64,000 nucleotides of DNA, from NCBI GenBank assembly GCA_900471925.1, contig UCGV01000036.1:1-64000 (forward strand). The letters run 5' to 3'. This document shows, piece by piece, positions 26,441 through 34,211 of the stretch. The notes under the pieces are model-generated. The model did not search any database, was not told the DNA's origin, and was given only the letters and a program-made list of their open reading frames with translations. Source of the stretch: Hyphomicrobiales bacterium. Lineage in GTDB: Bacteria; Pseudomonadota; Alphaproteobacteria; Rhizobiales; Rhizobiaceae. The position numbers and the translations under genes are program-made. Positions within the stretch are counted from its first letter, which is position 1. Every line of letters begins with the position of its first letter.

Positions 26441-27223
26441 ATGCAACCGATCACCAGACGTTCATTCTCGGCCGCTCTCGTTGCAGGGGCCGCACTCAGC
26501 ATGTTTCCGGCCGCTGGCCGGGCCGCCATCGTCACCAAGGCAAAGAACGTTGTCCTCGTCCATGGCGCCTATGCCGATGCATCCTGCTGGCTGGATGTCA
26601 TCCCGCATCTGCAAGCCGCAGGCCTGAACGTTATGGCCGTGCAGAACCCACTCACCTCGTTTGCCGACGACGTCGAAGCCACAAAGCGCATCCTGGCGCT
26701 GATGGATGGTCCGACCGTGCTGGCAGGCCATTCCTACTCCGGCATGCTGGTCACCGAAGCCGGTGTCGATCCGAAGGTGACGGCACTCGTCTATATCGCC
26801 GCCCGCGCTCCCGATGCCGGAGAGGATTATACCGCGCTCGCCAAGCAATATCCGACGCCACCGGCCAGCGCCGGTCTTGTTCACAACGGCGGTTACGCCC
26901 AGTTGAGTGAGGAAGCTTTCGTGAGGGATTTTGCCGGCGATCTGCCGGTCGCCCGCGCCAAGGCGCTCTATGCCGTGCAGGGCCGCATTTCCGACACGCT
27001 GTTCAATGCCACGACGACTGTTGCCGCCTGGCGTTCCAAGCCGTCATGGTATGCCGTCTCGAAGAACGACCGCACCATCAATCCGGATCTCGAACGCTTC
27101 ATGGCAAAGCGCATGAATGCGACGACCGTGGAACTCGACGCCAGCCACGTGTCGCTGATCTCGCAGCCGCGCGCCGTTGCCGACCTTATCCTCGCAGCAG
27201 CCGGTCACAGCGAACGCAGCTGA
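26441..27223 (+). CDS. alpha/beta hydrolase with Tat signal
   Basis: A 260-residue alpha/beta hydrolase of the EstC/salicylate-esterase-like group. The first 28 residues are a twin-arginine signal, PITRRSFSAALVAG ... AAGRAA, so it is probably exported folded to the periplasm. The fold starts at VVLVHGAYADASCW. The nucleophile elbow is AGHSYSGML, and the catalytic His is in DASHVSLISQP. The substrate is unknown. GGAGG sits before the ATG, the best start. It is flanked by divergent and convergent genes, so single. Confidence 0.88.
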   Translation: MQPITRRSFSAALVAGAALSMFPAAGRAAIVTKAKNVVLVHGAYADASCWLDVIPHLQAAGLNVMAVQNPLTSFADDVEATKRILALMDGPTVLAGHSYSGMLVTEAGVDPKVTALVYIAARAPDAGEDYTALAKQYPTPPASAGLVHNGGYAQLSEEAFVRDFAGDLPVARAKALYAVQGRISDTLFNATTTVAAWRSKPSWYAVSKNDRTINPDLERFMAKRMNATTVELDASHVSLISQPRAVADLILAAAGHSERS

Positions 27224-27237
27224 GGCCATTGCTGCAT

Positions 27238-27269
27238 GCCGGCCGCATTGCCTTACCGGTGCGGCCGGC
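27238..27269. terminator. inverted repeat between convergent genes, possible terminator
   Basis: The 10-bp arms GCCGGCCGCA/TGCGGCCGGC are separated by 12 nt and lie between the hydrolase and helicase stops. No U-tract follows on either strand, so function as a terminator is uncertain. Confidence 0.4.
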
Positions 27270-27276
27270 GACCGCC

Positions 27277-29220
27277 TTAGCGGTCTTTCTTCTTGGCGAA
27301 CTTAGGCTTAGGGCCGTCGAATTTGCCCTTGGGGCCATCGAACTTGCCGCCCTCGAATTTGCCCTTGCCGCCTTCGAACTTACCGCCCTCAGACTTGCCG
27401 CCGCCTTCGAATTTCGGCTTGGGGCTCTTCTTCGTCCAGGGCTTGTCGTCCTGACGCTCCGCACCGGCGGGCTTGTCCTTACCAAACTTGCCCTTCGGCT
27501 TGTCGCTGCGGAAACGATCGTCGCCACGATCCTCGAACTGCTTCTTGGCATAGGGCTTGGCGGCCGGCTTGCTGAAATCGGGCGTGCCGTTCAGCTTGTT
27601 GACGCGAATGCCGCGCTCCATCGTCTTGTTCGGGCCGAGCGCACCGAGGAAGCTTTCGGCGCTGTCTGCGGCGATTTCCACGAAGGTCTCGTCCGGCTGC
27701 ATCTTGATCGCGCCGATCTCACGCTTGGTAAGGTTGCCGTTGCGGCAGAGCATCGGGATCAGCCAGCGCGGCTCGGCATTCTGCTTGCGACCGACTGAGA
27801 GCGAGAACCAGACGCTCGCGCCGAAATCGTCGCGCGGACCCTTCTGCGCCGGCGCGAACTCGCGCGCCTCGCCATTGTCGCGGCGCTTGCGGGCGTCCTG
27901 CTGTACCGAAACCTCGATCAGGTCTTCCGGTGCCGACTGGTTGGCGCGGTAGAGGCGCACGAAGGCAGCGGCAAGCGCCTCGGCGCCGTGGCTGGCGATC
28001 AGCTTCTGCACCAGGCCCTGCTCTTCGTCCTGCGGCTTGTCGGCAAAGATCGGGTCGGCGAGCAGCCGCTCGTCGTCACGTTCGGTCACTTCTTCGACAG
28101 ACGGCGGACGCGCCCAGGTGGCGTTGATGCCGGCGTTCTCCAGCAGCCGCTCGGCCTTGCGGCGAACGTTGAGCGGCACGATAAGCGCGCTGACGCCCTT
28201 GCGCCCGGCACGGCCCGTACGACCGCTGCGATGCAGCAGTGTTTCCGGATTGGTCGGCAGGTCGGCATGCACGACAAGATCGAGGCCCGGAAGGTCGATG
28301 CCGCGGGCTGCGACGTCGGTTGCGATGCAGACGCGGGCGCGTCCGTCGCGCATTGCCTGCAGCGCGTGGCTGCGCTCGTTCTGCGTCAGTTCGCCGGACA
28401 GTGCCACGACGTTGAAATTGCGGTTGTGGAACCGCGCCGTCAGGTGGTTGACGGCCGCACGCGTCGAACAGAAGACGATCGCGTTGCGCGCCTCGTAATA
28501 GCGCAGCACGTTGATGATAGCGTTTTCGCGGTCAGCAGGCGAAACGACGAGCGCACGGTAATCGATATCGATGTGCTGCTTCTCTTCCGCCTGTGTGCTG
28601 ATGCGCACGGCATCGCGCTGGTAGCTCTTGGCGAGCTTGGCGATCGCAGCCGGAACCGTTGCCGAGAACATCAGGGTGCGGCGCTCATCAGGTGCCGCTT
28701 CCAGGATGAATTCCAGGTCTTCGCGGAAGCCGAGGTCGAGCATTTCGTCCGCCTCGTCGAGCACGGCGGCCTTGAGCTCGCTCATGTCGAGTGCACGGCG
28801 GCGAATGTGGTCGCACAGGCGTCCCGGCGTGCCGACGACGATATGCGCGCCACGCTCCAGCGCACGGCGCTCGCTGCGGATATCCATGCCGCCGACACAG
28901 CTGACGATCACGGCACCGGACATTTCATAGAGCCATTCCAGCTCGCGCTTGACCTGCAGCGCCAGTTCGCGCGTCGGCGCGATCACGAGTGCGAGCGGGG
29001 CGGCCGCCGGTTCGAAACGATCGGCACCTTCAAGCAGTGTCGGCGCGAGCGCCAGTCCGAATGCAACAGTCTTGCCGGAACCGGTCTGGGCCGAAACGAG
29101 AGCGTCGGACATTGCAAGCGCCGGATCGAGCATCGCCTTCTGCACAGGAGTGAGCTCGGTGTAGCCGCGCTTCTGCAACGCCTTAGCGATCGGCGGAACG
29201 ACGCCGTTGTAGTCAGTCAT
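27277..29220 (-). CDS. DEAD-box RNA helicase with DbpA-like RNA-binding domain and repetitive tail
   Basis: A 647-residue ATP-dependent RNA helicase, likely for ribosome assembly or mRNA turnover. The Q-motif is YTELTPVQKAML, motif I SAQTGSGKTVAF, motif II VLDEADEMLDLG, motif III FSATVPA and motif VI HRSGRTGRAGRKG. Residues about 490-555 (PRWLIPMLCRNGNLTKREIGAIKM) form a DbpA-type RNA-binding domain. The last 90 residues are disordered and rich in K, F, G and E/D, with repeated KFEGG and KFDGPKG units. Two adjacent hairpins lie in the 5' leader. The function of DEAD helicases in cold adaptation is family knowledge; the exact RNA target is unknown. Confidence 0.94.
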   Translation of the reverse strand: MTDYNGVVPPIAKALQKRGYTELTPVQKAMLDPALAMSDALVSAQTGSGKTVAFGLALAPTLLEGADRFEPAAAPLALVIAPTRELALQVKRELEWLYEMSGAVIVSCVGGMDIRSERRALERGAHIVVGTPGRLCDHIRRRALDMSELKAAVLDEADEMLDLGFREDLEFILEAAPDERRTLMFSATVPAAIAKLAKSYQRDAVRISTQAEEKQHIDIDYRALVVSPADRENAIINVLRYYEARNAIVFCSTRAAVNHLTARFHNRNFNVVALSGELTQNERSHALQAMRDGRARVCIATDVAARGIDLPGLDLVVHADLPTNPETLLHRSGRTGRAGRKGVSALIVPLNVRRKAERLLENAGINATWARPPSVEEVTERDDERLLADPIFADKPQDEEQGLVQKLIASHGAEALAAAFVRLYRANQSAPEDLIEVSVQQDARKRRDNGEAREFAPAQKGPRDDFGASVWFSLSVGRKQNAEPRWLIPMLCRNGNLTKREIGAIKMQPDETFVEIAADSAESFLGALGPNKTMERGIRVNKLNGTPDFSKPAAKPYAKKQFEDRGDDRFRSDKPKGKFGKDKPAGAERQDDKPWTKKSPKPKFEGGGKSEGGKFEGGKGKFEGGKFDGPKGKFDGPKPKFAKKKDR

Positions 29221-29245
29221 TTTTGTTCAATCTTTCGGAGTTTTC

Positions 29246-29280
29246 AGGTGCGTCACGCACCTAGTCGGAATCTTCCGACT
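29246..29280 (-). promoter_or_regulatory. two contiguous hairpins in the DEAD-helicase leader
   Basis: Hairpin 1, AGGTGCG-TCA-CGCACCT, occupies 29246-29262. Hairpin 2, AGTCGGAA-TC-TTCCGACT, occupies 29263-29280. They lie 26-60 nt before the helicase ATG, with the ribosome-binding region downstream. They may be a leader control element or the terminator of the upstream cyclase gene, though no U-tract is present. Confidence 0.5.
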
Positions 29281-29319
29281 GAAGAGTTGGGCCGTTCCTA
29301 CTCGCTCTAGGTGCGAATG

Positions 29320-31176
29320 TCAAAGCATCTCACCATGCCACGCATAGATAGTCATGCCGCGCGCGCGTCCGCGCAAGTTGGTCTCGAAGGGGCCGGTGAG
29401 TTCACCTCTCTGCAGTGGTACGGCATTCGGCCCAGCATCCCGCAGCAGATCGGCGCTGAGCGCAAGCTCGGCACCGCGGCTTGCTGCCACTTCCATGAGC
29501 CGCTGGGCGACATTGACGGTATCGCCCGTCGCCGTGATCTGCTGGCGGTCGCCGGTGCCAAGGCGCGAGGCGACGATCGGCCCGCAATGGGCACCGAGTT
29601 TGAAGCCGATTCGCCGCCGGCGCAGCTCCGGATGGCCGGCAAGGAAGAGACGGGTCCGGTCCGCAAGCCTGACGGCACAGGCCGCCGCGCGTGCCGCATC
29701 GTCCTCCGTCGGCGCCGGCAGTCCGAACAGGATCATGGCACCGTCGCCCATGAAGCTGGTGATCGCTCCGCCATGCTGGCGCACCTCCTCGTCGATCAGC
29801 TCGAAGAAGCTGCTCAGGATCTCGCGTACCATAGCCGGACCGACCGCTTCGCTGAGCCCGGTAAAACCCGAGAGGTCGATGAAGACGACGGAGGCATTCT
29901 GCCGCACGGGTTCTGCGAGAAAGGCCGGATCGCGTGCCAGCCATTCACCGAGGCCCGGCGCCTCGATACGCTGCAGCCGCTCGGACTGATCGGCGAAATG
30001 CGTTGCGCGGCCACGGTCACGCCAGAGCTCGGCAGCGCCGAAAATCAGGGCCGGTGGCAGGCCGGCGGCAATCGGCAGCGCGGCACTCAGCCAGTAGCCG
30101 TTGGCGAAGGCGGCAAGATTGAGCATTGCCCAGACGATCACCGTCAGGCCGATGATGACGAAGCCGAGGGAGCTTCGACGCCAGGCGATCAAGGCGACGA
30201 GCAGCACGGGAAGGAGCACCGCGATGCCGGCATCTGCCTGCCGGGTCCTGCTGTCGCGCACCATGCCATCACCTGCAATCAGATGGGTGATCGCCGTCGA
30301 CATGACCTCGACGCCCGGCAGGATGGGATCGAACGGTGTCGGAAAGACATCGCCGCCGCCCGTCACCGTCGCGCCGATCACCACCACCTTGCCGGTGACG
30401 GCGTCGGCCGACAGCTTTCCGTCAAGCGCATCGGCAGCGCTATAGGTGCGGATGCTGCCGGCTGGGCCATAGAAGGTCAGCGGCAGGCGTTGACCGGTAT
30501 CTGTCGGAATGCGGCGGGCACCGAGCCGGATGCCGTTGTTTTCGATCAGCGGTTCGGCGCCGAGCCCGATTGCGGCCACCCGCAGCGGAAAGGCGGCATC
30601 CAATCGGTTGGCTGCCCGCGAAAACAGCGGGATGAAGCGCGGCACGCCGCTCTGGTCTGTCGCCACATTGACGATGCCGAGCGCGGCAGCCTCCGCAAAG
30701 CGCGGCTGCGGCAGCAGAAGCTGCTGCGCCTGCGGCACTGCCGCAAGCGGATCCTCGGGATTTTCGGTCACCGCCTGGAGACTTTTCGGAAAGGTCGCGG
30801 CGCCGGCAATGATGCTGGGCGTGTCTTTCAGCGCCGTTGCCAGGGCGGCATCCCCCTCCTCCGTGCCCGGATCGACGAGCAGGATATCGAGCGCCAGTGC
30901 CTTCGGCTGCAAGGTTCCGATCGAGGCGACCAGCCTTGCGAGTGTCGCGCGATCAAGCGGATAGCCGTGCGCTGCCGCCGTACGGTCGTCAATCGCGATG
31001 ATGGAGACGATATCGGGTGACGGTCGCACGCCGACTATGCTGCTGCGCAGATCGGCAAGCGTGGCCTCTATCCGCTCCAGCGGGTCGAAGCCCGGCCGGA
31101 GGTGAAGATAGCCGAGAGCGGCACCCCAAAGACCGGCGAGCAGCAGCGCGATCACGGTCTGGACGCGATGATTCAT
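29320..31176 (-). CDS. CHASE2-domain adenylate/guanylate cyclase
   Basis: A 618-residue membrane-bound class III cyclase. One helix near residues 7-24 leads into an extracytoplasmic CHASE2 sensor (about 30-305). Three helices follow (about 313-383), then a cytoplasmic cyclase domain from residue 425. Metal-binding aspartates are D434 in FIDLSGFTG and D478 in SFMGDGAMILFG. The transition-state pair is N555 and R559 in GDTVNVAQRL. All catalytic residues needed for activity appear present. It follows the FecR-like gene by 6 nt, a rhizobial pairing suggesting the periplasmic FecR protein feeds signal to the CHASE2 domain. Confidence 0.93.
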   Translation of the reverse strand: MNHRVQTVIALLLAGLWGAALGYLHLRPGFDPLERIEATLADLRSSIVGVRPSPDIVSIIAIDDRTAAAHGYPLDRATLARLVASIGTLQPKALALDILLVDPGTEEGDAALATALKDTPSIIAGAATFPKSLQAVTENPEDPLAAVPQAQQLLLPQPRFAEAAALGIVNVATDQSGVPRFIPLFSRAANRLDAAFPLRVAAIGLGAEPLIENNGIRLGARRIPTDTGQRLPLTFYGPAGSIRTYSAADALDGKLSADAVTGKVVVIGATVTGGGDVFPTPFDPILPGVEVMSTAITHLIAGDGMVRDSRTRQADAGIAVLLPVLLVALIAWRRSSLGFVIIGLTVIVWAMLNLAAFANGYWLSAALPIAAGLPPALIFGAAELWRDRGRATHFADQSERLQRIEAPGLGEWLARDPAFLAEPVRQNASVVFIDLSGFTGLSEAVGPAMVREILSSFFELIDEEVRQHGGAITSFMGDGAMILFGLPAPTEDDAARAAACAVRLADRTRLFLAGHPELRRRRIGFKLGAHCGPIVASRLGTGDRQQITATGDTVNVAQRLMEVAASRGAELALSADLLRDAGPNAVPLQRGELTGPFETNLRGRARGMTIYAWHGEML

Positions 31177-31182
31177 GGTGTC

Positions 31183-31710
31183 TTACTGGCCGAGGCGGGC
31201 AAGCAGGGCTGCTGCGCGTTGGCCGGGCCACGTGCGCACCGTAAGCGCACTTGTCCCGCGCTCGACATCGACACCCTCGCCCGGTCCGAGCACGACAGCG
31301 GCACCAGCCGGACGACGCACGCCAACACGACCGCGGGTCACCAGCACGGATGTCATGCCGCTTTTGACATCGACGGCCCATTGCGTGCCGCGTACAGCGG
31401 CGATCGCCTGCGGCGTCACCACCTGGAAGCCGCCGCGATGCTGGGCGCTGTCGACATCGACAAGCACCGCCTTGCTGCGCAGCGAGAGCGAATCCGGACT
31501 GTTATCGCGATTGCGGTCGGTCAAGGTGAAGGATGCGCCGCGCTCGGCCGTGATATTGACACCGCCGGGGCAACGGAAAACCTGATTGCCGTTTGCCGCC
31601 CGCGAGATCGCGCAGCCGGCGGATTGGGCCTGGGCTGCGCCTTCAGGCAGAAGCCCGATGATCAGCGCAACGGAAAACAGGCTGCGGGAGATTGCTGGCA
31701 TGGCTTTCAT
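31183..31710 (-). CDS. FecR domain-containing periplasmic protein
   Basis: A 175-residue exported protein. A signal peptide covers about residues 1-29 (SLFSVALIIGLLPEGAAQAQ). The FecR-type beta domain is seen in QVVTPQAIAAVRGTQWAVDV and VLVTRGRVGVRRPAGAAVVLGPGEGV. It lacks a cytoplasmic anti-sigma part, unlike true FecR, so it is a periplasmic ligand or structural module. GAGGGGCGGATC directly precedes the ATG. It is the first gene of a two-gene unit with the CHASE2 cyclase. Role as a sensor partner is inference from pairing. Confidence 0.85.
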   Translation of the reverse strand: MKAMPAISRSLFSVALIIGLLPEGAAQAQSAGCAISRAANGNQVFRCPGGVNITAERGASFTLTDRNRDNSPDSLSLRSKAVLVDVDSAQHRGGFQVVTPQAIAAVRGTQWAVDVKSGMTSVLVTRGRVGVRRPAGAAVVLGPGEGVDVERGTSALTVRTWPGQRAAALLARLGQ

Positions 31711-31828
31711 GATCCGCCCCTCGTGACCCACAGGCGCATCCTCGGATTGCGCCATCAGGCCCATACTAGCTGAATTATCCCGTTTCCCTATGCAAAAACG
31801 CGGGGCTGCACAAGCCATCCGCAGACAG

Positions 31829-32968
31829 TCAGGTTTCGTCAGGCGAAGGCCCGACATAGCGGGCGCGTGGGCGGATCAGATGCCCGCTCTCGATCTGCTC
31901 CATCGCATGCGCCAGCCAGCCGGCCGTGCGCGCCAGCGCGAAGATGATGATCGGCGCTTCCTCGGGCAGGTCGAACGCGGCCGTCATCGCGGCAAGCGCG
32001 AAATCGACATTGACCTTCTCGCCCACTATTTCCTCACCGGCCTGCTGTACGTCGCGAAAGACTGGCGGCATATCGAAGGACGAGAGAAGCACTCGCGCCC
32101 TGATATCGCCGTCGGGATAGAGAAGATGCCCGAAGGCCACCGGTTTGTTTGCTCGCAGCAGCAGCCGCCGGATCGCCTGCTCCGCCCCCGCAGCCGAAGC
32201 GGCCTCAGTGAGCGCATGAACACTTCGCCATGCTGAACCGTGCAACGGCCCGGTCAGCGTTGCCAGGCCGGACAGCACGGACGCGGAAAGGGCCGCTCCC
32301 GTGGAAACCGTAACGCGGACCGCGAAAGTCGAAGCATTGAGTTCATGGTCGGCAAGCATGACAAGCGCCCGCCGCAGGCAATCGGCCGCCTCGGGCCTGC
32401 CCCAGCATGCGGCAAGGCGTTGATGCAGGGGACTATCCGTCGCTCCCGGCGCCAGAGCATCTGCAACGGTCGAAAGCACTCCACAGGATTCGACCTGCAA
32501 GGCGGAGCGCGCGCGCCCCAGCGACGGCAGGTCGACGCCCGCACGGGTTGCCAGCGCGAGAAGCGCAGCCTGGAAGGAAGGCAGTGCCGGCCCGGTATTC
32601 GATGCCAATAGACAGACGAAACGCTCCGCATTCCAGAGCAACTGCGCTGTTTCCTCAAGCGTCGCATGTTCAGAGAACTTCGCCGCGTCCTGTCCACGAT
32701 AGAGCAATTTTCCGTCTGATATCGTCGAGATCGAGGATGCCAGCACCGGATCGCCCCAGCGGATCGCTTCAGCCGCGACCGTCTCGCTCTTGCGTCGGCC
32801 TGCATGGCGCTCGGCAAGCCGCTTGACGTCGCTTTCCTGGTAGAGGCTGCGGCGCGGGTCGACTGGATCGGCCTTGGCGCGAATCCGCCCGCGGCTGACA
32901 TTCGCGTAAAGCGTTTGCGGCTTGGTGCCGAGTTCGGCCAGCGCTTCCTCCGCCGTCAGCCAGGTCAT
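31829..32968 (-). CDS. citrate synthase-family protein with N-terminal MerR-like HTH
   Basis: A 379-residue protein joining a DNA-binding head to a citrate-synthase fold. Residues 1-55 (WLTAEEALAELGTKPQTL ... YQESDVKRLAERH) are a MerR/excisionase-type helix-turn-helix with wing. Residues 65-375 are the citrate-synthase core. Catalytic equivalents H243 (GPLHGSAW), H281 (FGHLLYPDGD) and D322 (NVDF) remain, but the GHRVY motif has become GHLLY, losing the Arg. GAGG stands before the ATG. It is divergent from an ordinary paralogue, sharing 85 bp that contain palindromes. I infer a metabolite-responsive regulator; a catalytic enzyme with a structural head is the alternative. Confidence 0.85.
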   Translation of the reverse strand: MTWLTAEEALAELGTKPQTLYANVSRGRIRAKADPVDPRRSLYQESDVKRLAERHAGRRKSETVAAEAIRWGDPVLASSISTISDGKLLYRGQDAAKFSEHATLEETAQLLWNAERFVCLLASNTGPALPSFQAALLALATRAGVDLPSLGRARSALQVESCGVLSTVADALAPGATDSPLHQRLAACWGRPEAADCLRRALVMLADHELNASTFAVRVTVSTGAALSASVLSGLATLTGPLHGSAWRSVHALTEAASAAGAEQAIRRLLLRANKPVAFGHLLYPDGDIRARVLLSSFDMPPVFRDVQQAGEEIVGEKVNVDFALAAMTAAFDLPEEAPIIIFALARTAGWLAHAMEQIESGHLIRPRARYVGPSPDET

Positions 32969-32980
32969 GTCAGCCTCACA

Positions 32981-33009
32981 TTGATCAATTACGTCAAGAT
33001 TGACGTCAA
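32981..33009. promoter_or_regulatory. operator-like palindromes in the divergent citrate-synthase promoter
   Basis: Three elements lie side by side: TTGATCAA (32981-32988), TTACGTCAA (32989-32997) and the perfect palindrome TTGACGTCAA (33000-33009). The ACGTCAA core recurs at 12-bp spacing. They sit between the two starts, 45 bp before the plus-strand ATG and about 13 bp before the minus-strand ATG. Confidence 0.55.
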
Positions 33010-33053
33010 CCAAAGTAGATCCGATCTTTCTTCCGGTAAAGGAGAAAGAACCT

Positions 33054-34142
33054 ATGAAAAATGGTTTGGAAGACGTCATTGCCGCTGAAACCCAGCTCTC
33101 GGATGTCGACGGCGAAGCCGGCCGGCTGATCATTCGCGGCGTGTCGCTGGATCATCTGGCGGGCCACAGCAGCTACGAGGACGTCGCTGCCCTGCTGCTG
33201 GATGGATTGATCGAGCCGCATCTCGACGCAGACGAACTGCGCCATCGGCTTGGCGAAGCGCGGGCGGAAGTTTTTGTCGAAGTCGAGACCGACGATTCTC
33301 GTCTCCTGACGCTGCCGCCGGTCGATGCCATGCGCGCCCTCGTCGCCCGCCTGCCGGACGGAGAGGAGATCGATACGGCGCTTCGCCTGCTCGCCGCTCC
33401 CGCTGTGTTCCTGCCGGCAGTACTGCGCCTGCAGCGCGGGCAGAAGCCGGTCGCGCCGGATGCCGGCCTGTCGCAATCCGCTGACATCCTGCGCATGCTT
33501 TCAGGCATAGTGCCAAGCCCCGAGCAGGCCGGAGCCCTCGACACCTATCTCGTGACGATCTCGGATCACGGCCTGAACGCCTCGACCTTCGCCTCGCGCG
33601 TCATCGCCTCCACGCGCGCCGGTCTCACCTCCTCCGTGCTGGCGGCGATCAGCGCCCTCAAGGGGCCGCTGCACGGCGGTGCGCCGGGACCGGTACTCGA
33701 CATGCTCGATGGAATCGGCAGCGAGGGGAATGCCGGCCCCTGGCTGCGTTCCGCATTGGATCGCGGCGAACGGCTGATGGGTTTCGGCCATCGCGTCTAT
33801 CGCGTGCGTGATCCGCGCGCCGACGCCCTGAAAAATGCGCTGAAGCCACTCGTTGCAGCGGGCCAGGTCAATGCCACCAGGATCGCGCTCGCCGAAGCCG
33901 TGGAGCAGGCAGCCCTCGCGGTCCTGAAGGAGCGCAAGCCGGACCGGCCGCTCGATGTGAATGTGGAATTCTATACGGCGTTGCTGTTGGAAAGCCTCGG
34001 CTTCCCGCGCGAAGCCTTCACCGGCGTCTTTGCCATCGGCCGCACCGTCGGCTGGATTGCGCATGCCCGTGAGCAGGCGCTGGAAGGCCGCCTCATCCGT
34101 CCGCGCTCGGTCTATGTCGGACCGCTGCCCGAGGCCGCATAG
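33054..34142 (+). CDS. citrate synthase/2-methylcitrate synthase family enzyme
   Basis: A 362-residue citrate-synthase-family enzyme, shorter at the N-terminus than the hexameric Gram-negative GltA. Catalytic histidines are H207 in GPLHGGAP and H246 in GFGHRVYRVRDPRA. The third catalytic position is Glu305 (NVEFYTA), where GltA has Asp. The GRTVGWIAHAREQ segment supplies substrate arginine. It condenses oxaloacetate with acetyl-CoA or propionyl-CoA; which one cannot be read. GGAG lies before the ATG. It diverges from the HTH-fused paralogue and is unlikely to be the main TCA enzyme. A strong terminator separates it from pyrG. Confidence 0.88.
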   Translation: MKNGLEDVIAAETQLSDVDGEAGRLIIRGVSLDHLAGHSSYEDVAALLLDGLIEPHLDADELRHRLGEARAEVFVEVETDDSRLLTLPPVDAMRALVARLPDGEEIDTALRLLAAPAVFLPAVLRLQRGQKPVAPDAGLSQSADILRMLSGIVPSPEQAGALDTYLVTISDHGLNASTFASRVIASTRAGLTSSVLAAISALKGPLHGGAPGPVLDMLDGIGSEGNAGPWLRSALDRGERLMGFGHRVYRVRDPRADALKNALKPLVAAGQVNATRIALAEAVEQAALAVLKERKPDRPLDVNVEFYTALLLESLGFPREAFTGVFAIGRTVGWIAHAREQALEGRLIRPRSVYVGPLPEAA

Positions 34143-34153
34143 CGAAAACAAAA

Positions 34154-34182
34154 AACCGCTCCCTCGATCAGAGGGAGCGGTT
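34154..34182. terminator. strong bidirectional terminator
   Basis: A 12-bp stem AACCGCTCCCTC/GAGGGAGCGGTT with a 5-nt loop. It is preceded by an A-rich tract and followed by GGATTT, between the convergent citrate synthase and pyrG genes. Confidence 0.85.
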
Positions 34183-34211
34183 GGATTTCAGGGCAATTCC
34201 TGCATCCGGTA

